From JBFFXF01 sp041569895 (lineage in GTDB: Bacteria > Planctomycetota > UBA8108 > JACQVS01): a DNA stretch of 12,230 bases. Location of the stretch: contig JBFFXF010000232.1 of NCBI GenBank assembly GCA_041569895.1, positions 1 through 12,230 of the forward strand, read 5' to 3'. The position numbers were made by a program, and so were the translations under genes. Below, one piece after another: positions 1 through 6,977 of the stretch (its first letter is position 1; each line of letters begins with the position of its first letter). The notes below the pieces were generated by a model, which saw nothing but the letters and a program-made list of their open reading frames with translations, was not told where the DNA came from and did not search any database.

Positions 1-212
1 GCGATGCCGCGCTCCTCGAGACGCGCGATGCGAGACGAGACGACCTCGCGGAGCAGCTTGACGCGCTCGGGGCGCGGAAGCGGGCCGGTGCGGCCGACGA
101 TCTCGAGGTCCATGGCCTCCCGCTCGTCGCTGAAGGGGTTCGAGAAGGTCGCGCCGGCGACCAGTCGGAAGAAGTCCCGGTCGTCCGGCGAGAGCTGGTG
201 TCGAGGGGCCAT
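1..212 (-). CDS. N-terminal part of a transcriptional regulator, possibly sigma-54-dependent (partial)
   Basis: The minus strand is open from an ATG at 212-210 to the window edge, giving 70 codons that begin MAPRHQLSPDDRDFFRLVAG. The composition is that of a real protein (DDRDFFRLV, then FSNPFSDEREAMDLE), whereas the opposite strand here is Ser/Arg-rich shadow. The DRDFFRLV...FSNPFSDER pattern recalls the N-terminal domain before the AAA+ module in some sigma-54-type regulators. That is recall of a family pattern only, because the AAA+ and HTH domains would lie outside the window. No good Shine-Dalgarno precedes the ATG. A promoter-like TCGACA-18-TACATT (219-248) would start the transcript at the A of the ATG. 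That the frame is coding is fairly sure; the family is a guess. Confidence 0.55.
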   Translation of the reverse strand, partial: MAPRHQLSPDDRDFFRLVAGATFSNPFSDEREAMDLEIVGRTGPLPRPERVKLLREVVSSRIARLEERGI

Positions 213-702
213 GCGTCCAATGTACACCGCCCGTTCACCGGATGTCGACCCGCACTCGCTCTCGGGCCCGCAGCACGTCGAGCCCGAGTCGGAGACGTAC
301 CGCAAGCGCGCCACGGCGATGGCGCGGCTGGCCAGGGACCTCGGCGCGGATTACCTGCTCCTGGTCGGCGGCTTCATCGACAGCACCGGCTCCGACACGC
401 CTCTGTCCGTGATCGACCTCACGCTCGTCAGCGCGTACCTGGTGCCGACGCGCCAGGTCGACGTCCACGCTCGAACGGCGGCCGCGCTGGTCGACGTGGA
501 GGATGGACGCGTGGTGTTCGTCGTCGGGGATGAGTCGCGCGGCTCCGAGCTGGCGCCGACCGCTCTCGGCGAGAAGCGATCCCGCGAGATGATGCTCCGT
601 CTGCGATCCGAGGTGGTCACGCGCATCGCCGCCGAGGCGCTCGCACGCATGGACGCCGTCGCCCGCGAGGCCTCGACGAACTGGCCGCGCCCGCGGGCCT
701 GA
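211..702 (+). pseudogene. Lipoprotein-like domain protein lacking its N-terminus (probable truncated gene)
   Basis: From ATG 211 (alternative ATG 220) to TGA 700-702 the frame encodes 163 residues. The C-terminal two thirds look like a genuine fold: a helix, then ARDLGADYLLLVGG, VIDLTLVSAYLVPTRQ, a DVEDGRVVFVV strand and a long amphipathic helix ending near AREAS. The alternation resembles the globular part of bacterial lipoproteins such as the rhombotarget family, which I recall only loosely. Such proteins normally start with a signal peptide and lipobox Cys. None is visible here, and I found none in the other plus frames between 190 and 300. The possible start at 211 shares the bases CATG (210-213) with the divergent start codon, leaving no room for a normal promoter. 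I infer 5' truncation with the remainder drifting, but an intact cytosolic protein remains possible. Confidence 0.45.
219..248 (-). promoter_or_regulatory. Candidate sigma-70 promoter for the minus-strand gene at 1-212
   Basis: Read on the minus strand, TCGACA (rc of 243-248, five of six to TTGACA) is followed after 18 bp by TACATT (rc of 219-224, four of six to TATAAT). A start seven bases downstream falls on position 212, the A of the ATG, which would give a leaderless mRNA. The site lies inside the 5' end of the divergent lipoprotein-like frame. This is pattern matching only. Confidence 0.3.
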
Positions 703-987
703 GCGGGACCCGGGAGGTCCGGGGTCCGAGTCGGAGGCCGAGGTCCGAGGTCCGAGACCCGAGTCCGACTCCGATGTCCGATGTCCGACTCCGATTCCGA
801 TTCCGGGGTCCGACCTCTGATCTCTGTCTCCGTCTCCGTCTCCGTCTCCGTCTCCGTTCTCCGTCTCCGCCTCTGTCCCCCGGATGTTCCGGGAATCTCG
901 CCTTCCTCAAGACCGGTGAGCGAGAACGCCGACGATTCGTTCGTGGTCTCGCCACTTTGTCCACCCGGTGAGGTTGAGGTACCTTTC
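703..987. other. Intergenic region, mostly simple repeats, before the PEGA gene pair
   Basis: About half of this gap (715-869) is low-complexity repeat, annotated separately. The rest (870-987) is ordinary sequence ending in GGTGAGGTTGAGGTACC. Its GAGG at 976-979 is the Shine-Dalgarno of the next gene. A related leader recurs before the second PEGA gene. I could not identify a convincing -35/-10 pair or a terminator hairpin. An open plus frame runs through from 781, but its Ser-Asp and Ser-Val stutters are products of the repeat rather than a protein. Confidence 0.6.
715..869. repeat. Degenerate TCCGA-core and GTCTCC hexamer repeats
   Basis: There are two adjoining blocks. From about 715 to 815 the core TCCGA recurs every six or seven bases in variants such as GTCCGAG, TCCGAC, TCCGAT and GTCCGAT, with one self-complementary TCCGAGTCGGA at 725-735. 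From 826 to 855 there are five perfect tandem copies of GTCTCC, followed by imperfect copies to about 869 (a 7-base unit GTTCTCC at 856-862, then GTCTCC at 863-868). Replication slippage is the simplest origin. A role is unknown. Confidence 0.85.
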
Positions 988-1449
988 ATGTTCTCGAAAA
1001 TCGCGCTCGCCGCCGCCGTCGGCCTGTCGATCTTTTTCGTCTCGGGCTGCAGCGCGCCCGAGGTCGTGCTCAGCGTCCGGACCGAGCCGCCCGGCGCCGC
1101 CGTCTACCTGAGCCGGCGGGGCCAGCGGGCGTATTACGGCGCGTTCGGACCGATCCGGGGAGACATGCAATCGGAGCCGTACGAGGAGGACTTCATGCTC
1201 GTCGGCAGGACGCCGCTCGAGTTCGCCTCGCCGCTCGAGGAGGAGGAGAGCGGCGGCGCCGCGCTCCTCGGGATCGGCGTCACCCGCGTGCGCCGGTACG
1301 AGCAGGGGGTGCTGCGTTTCGAGAAGCGTGGCTACGAGCCCGTCGAGCAGCGGGTCCTGTTCGAGGAGGGCCAGAGGCTCATTGACGTCGAGCTGCACCG
1401 GGTGGAGGCCCCGCCGTCGTCGCCCGACGACGGCCACGTCGCGGAGTGA
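988..1449 (+). CDS. PEGA-domain lipoprotein, first of a tandem pair
   Basis: The protein has 153 residues. A signal peptide (MFSKIALAAAVGLSIFF) ends in lipobox VSG-C with Cys21, so it should be a membrane-anchored lipoprotein. The mature part starts with VVLSVRTEPPGAAVYL (about residues 26-41), the first strand of a PEGA domain (PEGA = the P-G-A turn motif). It has an insertion at 42-70, then GRTPLEF, and finishes with LRFEKRGYEPVEQRVLFEEG and a VELHRV strand. PEGA domains are surface or periplasmic beta modules, often used in envelope or cell-wall proteins; no enzymatic role is expected. ATG 988 is chosen over upstream in-frame starts because GAGG at 976-979 lies eight bases before it and the signal peptide begins there. 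The gene is followed after 65 bp by a diverged copy of itself. Confidence 0.85.
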   Translation: MFSKIALAAAVGLSIFFVSGCSAPEVVLSVRTEPPGAAVYLSRRGQRAYYGAFGPIRGDMQSEPYEEDFMLVGRTPLEFASPLEEEESGGAALLGIGVTRVRRYEQGVLRFEKRGYEPVEQRVLFEEGQRLIDVELHRVEAPPSSPDDGHVAE

Positions 1450-1514
1450 GCTCGAGAATGCGGCTCGTGCGTGGCCGCGCCCCATTGCGCCCTGGTGAGG
1501 CTGAGGTACCCTTC

Positions 1515-1946
1515 ATGTCCTCGAGAATCGCGCTCGCCGCCGCCGTCGCTTTGTCGATTCTCGTTGCGTCGGGCTGCGGCGCGCCCGCAGTGGCATTCAG
1601 CATCCGGACCGAGCCGCCCGGCGCCGCGGTCTACCTGAGCCGGAGAGGCGAGCGCTCGTACCGCGGCGCGTCCGGACCGATCCGGTCGTTCGAGGAGAGT
1701 TTCATGCTCATCGGCAGGACGCCAGTCGACTTCATCTCGCCGCTCGAGGAGCAGGAGACGGCGTTCCTCCGGATCGGCGTCACGCGCGTGCGCCGGTACG
1801 AGCACGGCGTGCTGCGCTTCGAGAAGCGGGGCTACCAGAGCGTCGAGCGACACGTGCCGTTGGAGGACGGCAAGATATTCGTCGACGTCGAGCTCCGGCG
1901 CGTGGCGTCCCCGCGGCCCCAGTCGGGCGACGAGCTCGCGGAGTGA
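1515..1946 (+). CDS. PEGA-domain lipoprotein, second of a tandem pair
   Basis: This is a diverged duplicate of the preceding gene, with 143 residues. The signal peptide MSSRIALAAAVALSILVASGC gives a lipobox with Cys21, and RTEPPGAAVYLSRRG (31-45) is identical to the first copy. GVTRVRRYE and GVLRFEKRGY are also shared. The length difference comes from in-frame losses: six residues after GPIR, three in the acidic loop after SPLEE and one near the C-terminus. Keeping the frame through all of these suggests both copies are selected as proteins. The leader GGTGAGGCTGAGGTACCC is duplicated too, with GAGG at 1503-1506 eight bases before ATG 1515. A GTG at 1446 overlapping the previous stop is in frame but would add a leader with no signal peptide in front of it, so it is rejected. 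Confidence 0.84.
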   Translation: MSSRIALAAAVALSILVASGCGAPAVAFSIRTEPPGAAVYLSRRGERSYRGASGPIRSFEESFMLIGRTPVDFISPLEEQETAFLRIGVTRVRRYEHGVLRFEKRGYQSVERHVPLEDGKIFVDVELRRVASPRPQSGDELAE

Positions 1947-1954
1947 GTCAGCGC

Positions 1955-2671
1955 ATGCGCCCGGCCCCGACGCACGCCGTGTCTCTCATCCTCCCGATCG
2001 TTCTCGTCGCCTGCGCGGGCGCCGGGCCCGATCGGCCGCTGCGCTCTTTCCTCGAGCAGGCGGGGCTCGCGCCGGACGCGCCCGTCGTGCTCGTCGACAT
2101 CGACGACACCATCTACGAGCGCGACCTCGAGCTGCCGATGGCCGGCGCCGCCGACGCGCTCCGCGACCTCGCCGCCGATCACCTCATCGTGTACCTGACG
2201 GCGCGTCCAACGTACGCCAAGGTCCCGTGGGTGACCGACAATCGCGCGGACTCCAGCGAGTTTCTCCAGGCGTACCGCTTCCCGCCGGGGCCCCTGTTCA
2301 CGTCGAGCTTCCTCAACTGGCTCTTCCTCGGCCAGGGCGGCGGAAAGCACGCCAGCTTTCGCCAGCTGCGCGAGTATGGCGTCGAGCGGGTGGCGCTCGC
2401 GGTCGGCGACCGGCCGCATGACCTCGAGGTCTACCTGCATAACGAGCACGTCACCGTCGAGCGCGCCGTGATCATCCTGATCGAGGGTGCCGGACACGTC
2501 GACCCGGATCGCGGGGATCTGCCCGCCGCGATCGTCGAGCGCTCGATCGAGGGGGACGGCGCGGCCTGGCCGAGGATCATCGCGGCCTACCGCGAGGGCC
2601 TGCTGCCGCGTGGCCGGTCGTGGGTGGTCTCGCAGCCGACGCGGACGCCGGCTGCGCCCCCCGCCCCCTGA
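1955..2671 (+). CDS. LNS2/HAD-type phosphatase lipoprotein
   Basis: This 238-residue predicted lipoprotein has a HAD-superfamily phosphatase core. The signal segment SLILPIVLVAC has its Cys at residue 20. Motif I is LVDIDDTIYERD (nucleophile Asp48, with Asp50 and Asp51), motif II is VYLTARP with Thr82, the conserved Lys131 is in GGGKHASF, and motif IV is VGDRPHDLEVY with Asp152 and Asp156. The string YLTARP, followed later by PPGPLFTS, is the signature of the LNS2 group (lipin, App1 and PITP C-terminal domains). That group includes phosphatidate phosphatases, so a phospholipid-related substrate is plausible but inferred. The catalytic set appears complete. ATG 1955 is preferred over the GTG at 1943 because GGAGTGAG (1940-1947) sits seven bases ahead of it and the signal peptide is then of normal length. 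It lies eight bases behind the second PEGA gene, so co-transcription is likely. Confidence 0.8.
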   Translation: MRPAPTHAVSLILPIVLVACAGAGPDRPLRSFLEQAGLAPDAPVVLVDIDDTIYERDLELPMAGAADALRDLAADHLIVYLTARPTYAKVPWVTDNRADSSEFLQAYRFPPGPLFTSSFLNWLFLGQGGGKHASFRQLREYGVERVALAVGDRPHDLEVYLHNEHVTVERAVIILIEGAGHVDPDRGDLPAAIVERSIEGDGAAWPRIIAAYREGLLPRGRSWVVSQPTRTPAAPPAP

Positions 2672-2681
2672 GCCGCGTCGG

Positions 2682-2717
2682 GCGATGATGCAGGCGGTGA
2701 TTCAGGCGATGATGTCG
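2682..2717. repeat. Three imperfect 12-bp direct repeats at the 3' end of the DUF1501 gene
   Basis: GCGATGATGCAG (2682-2693), GCGGTGATTCAG (2694-2705) and GCGATGATGTCG (2706-2717) are head-to-tail. The last copy and most of the middle one lie in or at the stop codon of the minus-strand DUF1501 gene; the first lies in the 30-bp gap between convergent genes. A small slippage duplication is the simplest explanation. No terminator hairpin is visible in the gap. Confidence 0.6.
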
Positions 2718-4153
2718 TGCACGACGCGCCCGTGCACGTCGGTGAGGCGGTAATCGCGCCCGCTGTAGCGGTACGTCAGCCGCGTGTGGTCGAGCCCCAT
2801 GAGGTGCAGGATGGTCGCGTGGAGGTCGTGGACGTGGACGCGATCCTCGACGGCGGTGAGCCCGAACTCGTCGGTGGCGCCGTACGAGACGCCGCCCTTG
2901 ACGCCGCCGCCGGCCATCCACACCGTGAACCCGTAGTGGTCGTGGTCGCGTCCCTTCTTGCCCTCCGACGTCGGCGCGCGGCCGAACTCGCCGCCCCAGA
3001 TCACCAGCGTCTCGTCGAGCAGGCCGCGCTGCTTGAGGTCCTTGAGCAGCGCCGCGATGCCCTGGTCGCACGCCGTGGCGAGACGCGCGTGACCGCCGGC
3101 GATGTCGCCGTGGCCCGTGTCCCAGGCGATGTCGTACCCGTCGATCGACAGCGACAGCTGCACGACGCGCACGCCGCGCTGGATGAGCCGGCGCGCGATC
3201 AGACAGCCGCGGGCGTACTCGCTGTCGCCGTAGAGCTCGAGCGTCGCCGGAGACTCGTCGCGCGTGTCGAACGCGTCCGGCACGGCGAACTGCATGCGGA
3301 ACGCGAGCTCCATCGCCTCGATGGCGGACTCGAGCTGGCGGTCCTCCTCCTGCCGCTCGAGCAGCATGCGGTTGAGCCGCGACAGCAGATCGGCCTGCCG
3401 GCGCTGCTCGTGTCTCGTGAGGACGCCGTTGCGCAGGTGATCGAGCACCGCCTCCGGCTTCATCGACGCGATGTTGACGTACGTGCCGGCGTACGGCCCC
3501 GGCAGGAACGCGTTGCCCCAGTTGGCGAGCTTGCCGCGGGGTTGCGCGCGCGGCGACATGGCGACGAAGCCCGGCAAGTTGCGGTTCTCGCTGCCGAGCC
3601 CGTAGACGAGCCACGAGCCGAGGCTCGGCCGGTTCGGCTGGATGTGGCCGACGTTCATCATCAGGATGGCGCCGGCGTGCTCCGGGATGTCGGTGTGCAT
3701 CGAGTGGATGAAGGCGATGTCGTCGACGCACTGCGCCACGTTCGGAAAGATGTCGCTCACCCACTTGCCGCACTTGCCGTACTGCTTGAAGCCGAACGGC
3801 GACGGCATCAGGCCGCCCTTGGTGTTCCTGAGCGACTTGCGGTCGACCACAGACGGGCGCTCGCCGGCGTGCTTGGCGACCAGGGGCTTGTGGTCGAAGG
3901 TGTCGATCTGCGAGGGACCGCCCGGCATGAAGAGCTGGATCACACGCTTGGCGCGGGGCGCAAAGTGCGGCGCCCTCGGCGCGAGCGGCGAGGCTTCCGC
4001 GGCGTGGGCGGGCGTCGACAGGAGCCCCGCGTCCGCCAGGACGCCCGCCAGCCCGATGGCGCCGAAACCCGCGCCGATCTGCTGCAGGGCCTCACGTCTC
4101 GTGACGGGGGGCAGGGCCTCTCGCACTCTCCGTTCGTGTTCCTGGAACTTCAT
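2702..4153 (-). CDS. DUF1501 family exported protein
   Basis: This is a 483-residue protein of the DUF1501 family, which has an alkaline-phosphatase/sulfatase-like fold. It starts with a Tat-type signal: TRREALQQ (Arg19, Arg20) followed by the hydrophobic IGAGFGAIGLAGVLA and a cleavage-like THAHAAE-type region (PAHAAE). Family landmarks in order are VIQLFMPGGPSQIDTFDHKP (71-90), SMHTDIPEHAGA, PNRPSLGSWLVYGLGSEN, WDTGHGDIAGGH (344-355), LVIWGGEFGRAP (383-394), GRDHDHYGFTVWMAGGGVKGG (401-421) and HVHDLHATILHLMGLDH (440-456). The C-terminus GRVVHDIIA is typical. It is full length. The clustered Asp/His residues suggest a metal-dependent hydrolase, but the substrate is not known for the family. 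GGAG lies eight bases before the ATG. It follows the PSD1-type gene by 25 bp, the usual gene order for this pair, so they form an operon. Confidence 0.92.
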   Translation of the reverse strand: MKFQEHERRVREALPPVTRREALQQIGAGFGAIGLAGVLADAGLLSTPAHAAEASPLAPRAPHFAPRAKRVIQLFMPGGPSQIDTFDHKPLVAKHAGERPSVVDRKSLRNTKGGLMPSPFGFKQYGKCGKWVSDIFPNVAQCVDDIAFIHSMHTDIPEHAGAILMMNVGHIQPNRPSLGSWLVYGLGSENRNLPGFVAMSPRAQPRGKLANWGNAFLPGPYAGTYVNIASMKPEAVLDHLRNGVLTRHEQRRQADLLSRLNRMLLERQEEDRQLESAIEAMELAFRMQFAVPDAFDTRDESPATLELYGDSEYARGCLIARRLIQRGVRVVQLSLSIDGYDIAWDTGHGDIAGGHARLATACDQGIAALLKDLKQRGLLDETLVIWGGEFGRAPTSEGKKGRDHDHYGFTVWMAGGGVKGGVSYGATDEFGLTAVEDRVHVHDLHATILHLMGLDHTRLTYRYSGRDYRLTDVHGRVVHDIIA

Positions 4154-4178
4154 CGAGATCGCTCCGATTCTCCCGGTC

Positions 4179-6233
4179 TCACCGGATCTGTATGAACTCG
4201 TGCGACGCCAGGAGGACCTGCGCGTACTGCTGCCACGCCGCCGCCTCGCCGCCGGCCGCCTCGACGAACGCCAGCCCCGTGTCGGCCTCCGCCGTCGTCG
4301 GCGATCGGCCGTGGAGCAGCCGGTATGCCCTCTCGATCCGCGATCGGGCGTCCGTCGCCTCTCGCTCGAGCCTGCCCGCGAGCTGACGGGCGCGCTCGAT
4401 GAGGAACGGGCTGTTCAGCATGAAGAGGTACTGCTGCGGCACCGTGCTGATCTGCCGGCGCTCGCTGGTGATCCGCGCCGCCGGAAAGTCGAAGAGCCGC
4501 AGGAAGCGGTCGGACTCGAAGCGATCGCCGTTGCGGCTGACGACGCTGTAGAGCGTCCTCCGCCGGTCGCGGAGCAGCTCTCTCGTCGGCGGGCCGCCGA
4601 CGCGCAGATCGAGCTCGCCGGTGACGGCGAGCAGGCTGTCGCGCCAGGCCTCGACGTCGAGCCGGCGCGGGCTCATGCGCCAGAGCAGCCGGTTGTCGCC
4701 GTCGACGCGGTCGTGCTCCGCGTTGAAGCGACTGCTCATCCGGTACGTCGCCGAGAGCATGATGTCGCGGTGCAGCTCCTTGATCGACCAGCCGCTCTCC
4801 ATCAGCCGCCACGCGAGCCAGTCGAGCAGCGCGGGATGCGTCGGCGGCTCGCCGAGCGTCCCGAAGTTGCTCGGCGTGCGAACGATCGCCTCGCCGAAGT
4901 GGTGCATCCAGAGCCGATTGACGATGACGCGCGCCGTGAGCGGATTGTCGGGGCTGGCGATGGCGTCCGCCAATTGCACGCGCCCGCTGCCATCGTTCCA
5001 CGTCGCGCCCTTCGCGCCGCCGAGCGCCGTCAGGAAGCGGCGCGGCACGAGATCGCCGCGCTTGCGGAGGTCGCCTCGAAGCGCGACGTGCATGTGGGCC
5101 GCGCCGCCATCCGCGACCGCGTGAGCCGTCTCCGGCTTCGGCGGCGCGGACTTCTTGAGCTCCTCGAGCCGCGCCCGCAGCGCGTCGAGCTCGGCGCGCA
5201 GACTCGCCACCTCCTCGGCCGACTCGGTCGCGCCCTCGCCCGCGGCTTCCTTCTTCTTGAGCTCCTCGGCGCGCGACTTGATCTGCTTGTCGAGGTCGCC
5301 CACGGCGCGCTTGTGCTCCTCGAACCGCCGCACGACCTCCGCCGCCGCGACCGGCTGCATCAACTCCCTGGTGTTGTTGAAGACGCCGGCGAGGGCGTAG
5401 TAGTCCTCGATCGGGATGGGGTCGAACTTGTGATCGTGACAACGGGCGCAGGCCACGGTCAAAGCCTGCATGCCGCGGAAAGTGGTGTCGACCCGGTCCT
5501 CGAGCGTGTCCGCCTTCGCCTTGGCGACGGCGTCGGGATCGCCGCCGTCGGACTTGTAGGTCGGACCGAGGGCGAGGAACCCGGTGGCGACGCCGGCGGC
5601 CGGATCGTCCGGGGCGTGGTCGCCGGCGATCTGCAGCCAGACGAAGCGGTCGTAGGGGAGATCCGCGTTCAGCGAATCCACCACCCAGTCGCGGTACCGC
5701 CACGCCTCGGGCTTGTCGCCGCCGTCGAAGCCCGAGCCGAAGCCGTCGTTGTATCGCGCGACGTCGAGCCAGTACCGGGCCCAGCGCTCGCCGTACTGCG
5801 GCGCCGCGAGGAGTCGATCGACGAGCGCCTCGAACCAGTCCTCACGGGGATCTCGAGCCACGGCGTCGAGCACGTCGGGCGGCGGCGGCAGGCCGAGGAG
5901 ATCGAGGTACGCGCGGCGGATCAGCGTCGGACGATCGGCGGCGGGCGCGGGACGCATGTCCCGGGCCTCCAGCCGCCCGAGGACGAAGAGATCGATCGGA
6001 GCCCGCGGCCAGCCGCCGTCCTCGACCACCGGGAGCGACGGCCTTCGCACCGGCCGGAACGCCCAGTGCCCGGTCGCGTCCGCCTCGCTCGCGGCGGCGA
6101 CATCCGCCCTCTCGATCGGGGGATCGGCTCCCTCGAGGGCCTGGCGCTCGAGGTTCGGCGCCAGCGCCAGCGCGAGCGGAACGAGGGCGGAGAGAATCGG
6201 GCGGCGGGTCGGGGGTGTCGCGGGCGACGGCAC
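4179..6233 (-). CDS. PSD1/PSCyt2-type (DUF1549-DUF1553) protein with CxxCH motif
   Basis: The protein has 684 residues from a GTG at 6233. AGGAG lies seven bases upstream, which decides the start; the longer in-frame extension to 6452 is Arg-rich and unlikely. A hydrophobic stretch (PILSALVPLALALA, 12-25) may act as signal or anchor. HWAFRPVRRP (56-65) opens the DUF1549/PSCyt2 region, which holds DLLGLPPPPD, YGERWARYWLDVARY and CARCHDHKFDPIP, a CxxCH haem-type motif at 262-266. A Lys/Glu-rich coiled coil spans about 298-362. The DUF1553/PSD1 part follows, with NPLTARVIVNRLWMHHFG and HPALLDWLAWRLMESGWS (near 465-482) and a C-terminal helical segment. Many homologues carry an extra N-terminal PSCyt1 cytochrome domain; here it is absent. 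The family is linked to polysaccharide or sulfated-glycan breakdown only by genomic association. It leads a two-gene operon with the DUF1501 gene. Confidence 0.9.
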   Translation of the reverse strand: MPSPATPPTRRPILSALVPLALALAPNLERQALEGADPPIERADVAAASEADATGHWAFRPVRRPSLPVVEDGGWPRAPIDLFVLGRLEARDMRPAPAADRPTLIRRAYLDLLGLPPPPDVLDAVARDPREDWFEALVDRLLAAPQYGERWARYWLDVARYNDGFGSGFDGGDKPEAWRYRDWVVDSLNADLPYDRFVWLQIAGDHAPDDPAAGVATGFLALGPTYKSDGGDPDAVAKAKADTLEDRVDTTFRGMQALTVACARCHDHKFDPIPIEDYYALAGVFNNTRELMQPVAAAEVVRRFEEHKRAVGDLDKQIKSRAEELKKKEAAGEGATESAEEVASLRAELDALRARLEELKKSAPPKPETAHAVADGGAAHMHVALRGDLRKRGDLVPRRFLTALGGAKGATWNDGSGRVQLADAIASPDNPLTARVIVNRLWMHHFGEAIVRTPSNFGTLGEPPTHPALLDWLAWRLMESGWSIKELHRDIMLSATYRMSSRFNAEHDRVDGDNRLLWRMSPRRLDVEAWRDSLLAVTGELDLRVGGPPTRELLRDRRRTLYSVVSRNGDRFESDRFLRLFDFPAARITSERRQISTVPQQYLFMLNSPFLIERARQLAGRLEREATDARSRIERAYRLLHGRSPTTAEADTGLAFVEAAGGEAAAWQQYAQVLLASHEFIQIR

Positions 6234-6268
6234 GGGCGCGCTCCTGCGGTTCTTGCGTGGGCTGGCGC

Positions 6269-6298
6269 ATTCTACCGGACGACCGTCGACGTGGGCCA
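6269..6298 (-). promoter_or_regulatory. Weak candidate promoter for the PSD1/DUF1501 operon
   Basis: On the minus strand a good -10 box TAGAAT (rc of 6269-6274, five of six) lies 36 bases upstream of the GTG start. The best -35 at 18 bp is only TGGCCC (three of six). Transcription from it would begin near 6262 and leave a short leader containing the AGGAG ribosome site. The -10 is reasonable, the -35 poor. Confidence 0.25.
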
Positions 6299-6481
6299 CC
6301 AAACTTCGGCCGAAGGAAGCGGTTTTTCGCCCACGACGGCGCGAGCGCGGGCCAACTGTCCACTTGCCAGGCGCCCGGGCTCGCCGGCAGAATACTCTGC
6401 GAGCGCTGCGAGAGGGGGCACGCCTTCCCCTGCCGATGGGATTGAGCGACATCAGGCGGCTTGAGAACCCCGGGGGGCTTC

Positions 6482-6937
6482 ATGAACAATGAACCGGAGG
6501 GCTACCGTATCCATCGGTACCGCGTCGCGCGGTACTTCCTGTGGTCCCACATCCTGTTCATCATCCTCGTCGGCGTCTGGTTCTTCGGCGCGGGTCTCGT
6601 GCTGGCGGTGCTCTACCCGATGACGCTCGGTGCGTGGCTGCCCCGCCGGCAGGCGGACGAGCTGCGCTACTGGCTCGACGGCACGACGCTGCGCGTCAAT
6701 CAGGGCGTCTTCTTCCTGAAGCGCAAGGCCATCCCGCTCGATCGAGTCACCGATGTGATTCTCGTCCAGGGGCCGGTCCAGCGGTGGTGCGGCATCTGGG
6801 CGCTCCACATCCAGACCGCGGGCACGGGAGGCCACGCCGTCGCCGAGGCGATCCTCTACGGGCTCGACAATCCCGAGGAGATCCGCGACGAGCTGATCAG
6901 GACGCGGGATGCGGCGGCCGGGCGGCTGTCGGCTTGA
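6482..6937 (+). CDS. Small membrane protein with a bacterial PH (bPH2/YdbS-like) domain
   Basis: This 151-residue protein starts at ATG 6482 after a GGGGGG run (a TTG at 6461 is in frame but poorly spaced from any ribosome site). An N-terminal RIHRYRVARYF leads into a hydrophobic hairpin at about 18-52 (FLWSHILFIILVGVWFFGAG then LVLAVLYPMTLG). A bPH2 (PF03703-like) domain follows: YWLDGTTLRVNQGVFFLKRKAIPLDRVTDVILVQGPVQRWCGIWALHIQTAG. The LRV-x2-G-hydrophobic-K-IPL-RV-DV pattern is the family hallmark. YdbS-type proteins are inner-membrane proteins of unclear function. The end, AEAILYGLDNPEEIRDELIRTRD, matches the usual helix after the domain. It stands alone, divergent from the PSD1 operon across a 248-bp gap in which I could not call a plus-strand promoter, and convergent with the SRPBCC genes. 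Confidence 0.8.
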   Translation: MNNEPEGYRIHRYRVARYFLWSHILFIILVGVWFFGAGLVLAVLYPMTLGAWLPRRQADELRYWLDGTTLRVNQGVFFLKRKAIPLDRVTDVILVQGPVQRWCGIWALHIQTAGTGGHAVAEAILYGLDNPEEIRDELIRTRDAAAGRLSA

Positions 6938-6943
6938 CCGCGT

Positions 6944-6977
6944 GAGTGACCGCGGTGACCCGAGCGATCACTCGGTC
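6944..6977. terminator. Imperfect hairpin between convergent genes, possible terminator
   Basis: GAGTGA (6944-6949) pairs with TCACTC (6968-6973). Alternatively GA-C-CCGAG (6957-6964) pairs with CTCGGTC (6971-6977) with one bulged base and a six-base loop. The structure overlaps the stop codon of the minus-strand SRPBCC gene and lies just after the stop of the PH-domain gene. There is no U-tract, so a bidirectional terminator is only a possibility. Confidence 0.25.

Noticed and set aside
715..869. CRISPR array
   Set aside because: The repeat units are six or seven bases with no spacers, and no cas genes are in view.
781..987. In-frame upstream extension of the first PEGA gene
   Set aside because: It reads Ser-Asp and Ser-Val stutters created by the repeat, and the ribosome site and signal peptide both point to ATG 988.
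1446..1514. GTG start for the second PEGA gene overlapping the preceding stop
   Set aside because: It would put a 23-residue Arg-rich leader before the signal peptide, and the ribosome site is before ATG 1515.
3642..6464. A 940-codon open frame on the plus strand, and other long plus frames across 2717-4195
   Set aside because: They lie opposite the clearly recognisable DUF1501 and PSD1 genes. Their proteins are Arg/Ala/Glu/Val-rich with no domain pattern, as expected for antisense frames in GC-rich DNA.
6234..6481. Plus-strand promoter for the PH-domain gene
   Set aside because: TTGCCA at 6364-6369 has no -10 box at an acceptable spacing (AATACT is 21 bases away), so nothing was called.
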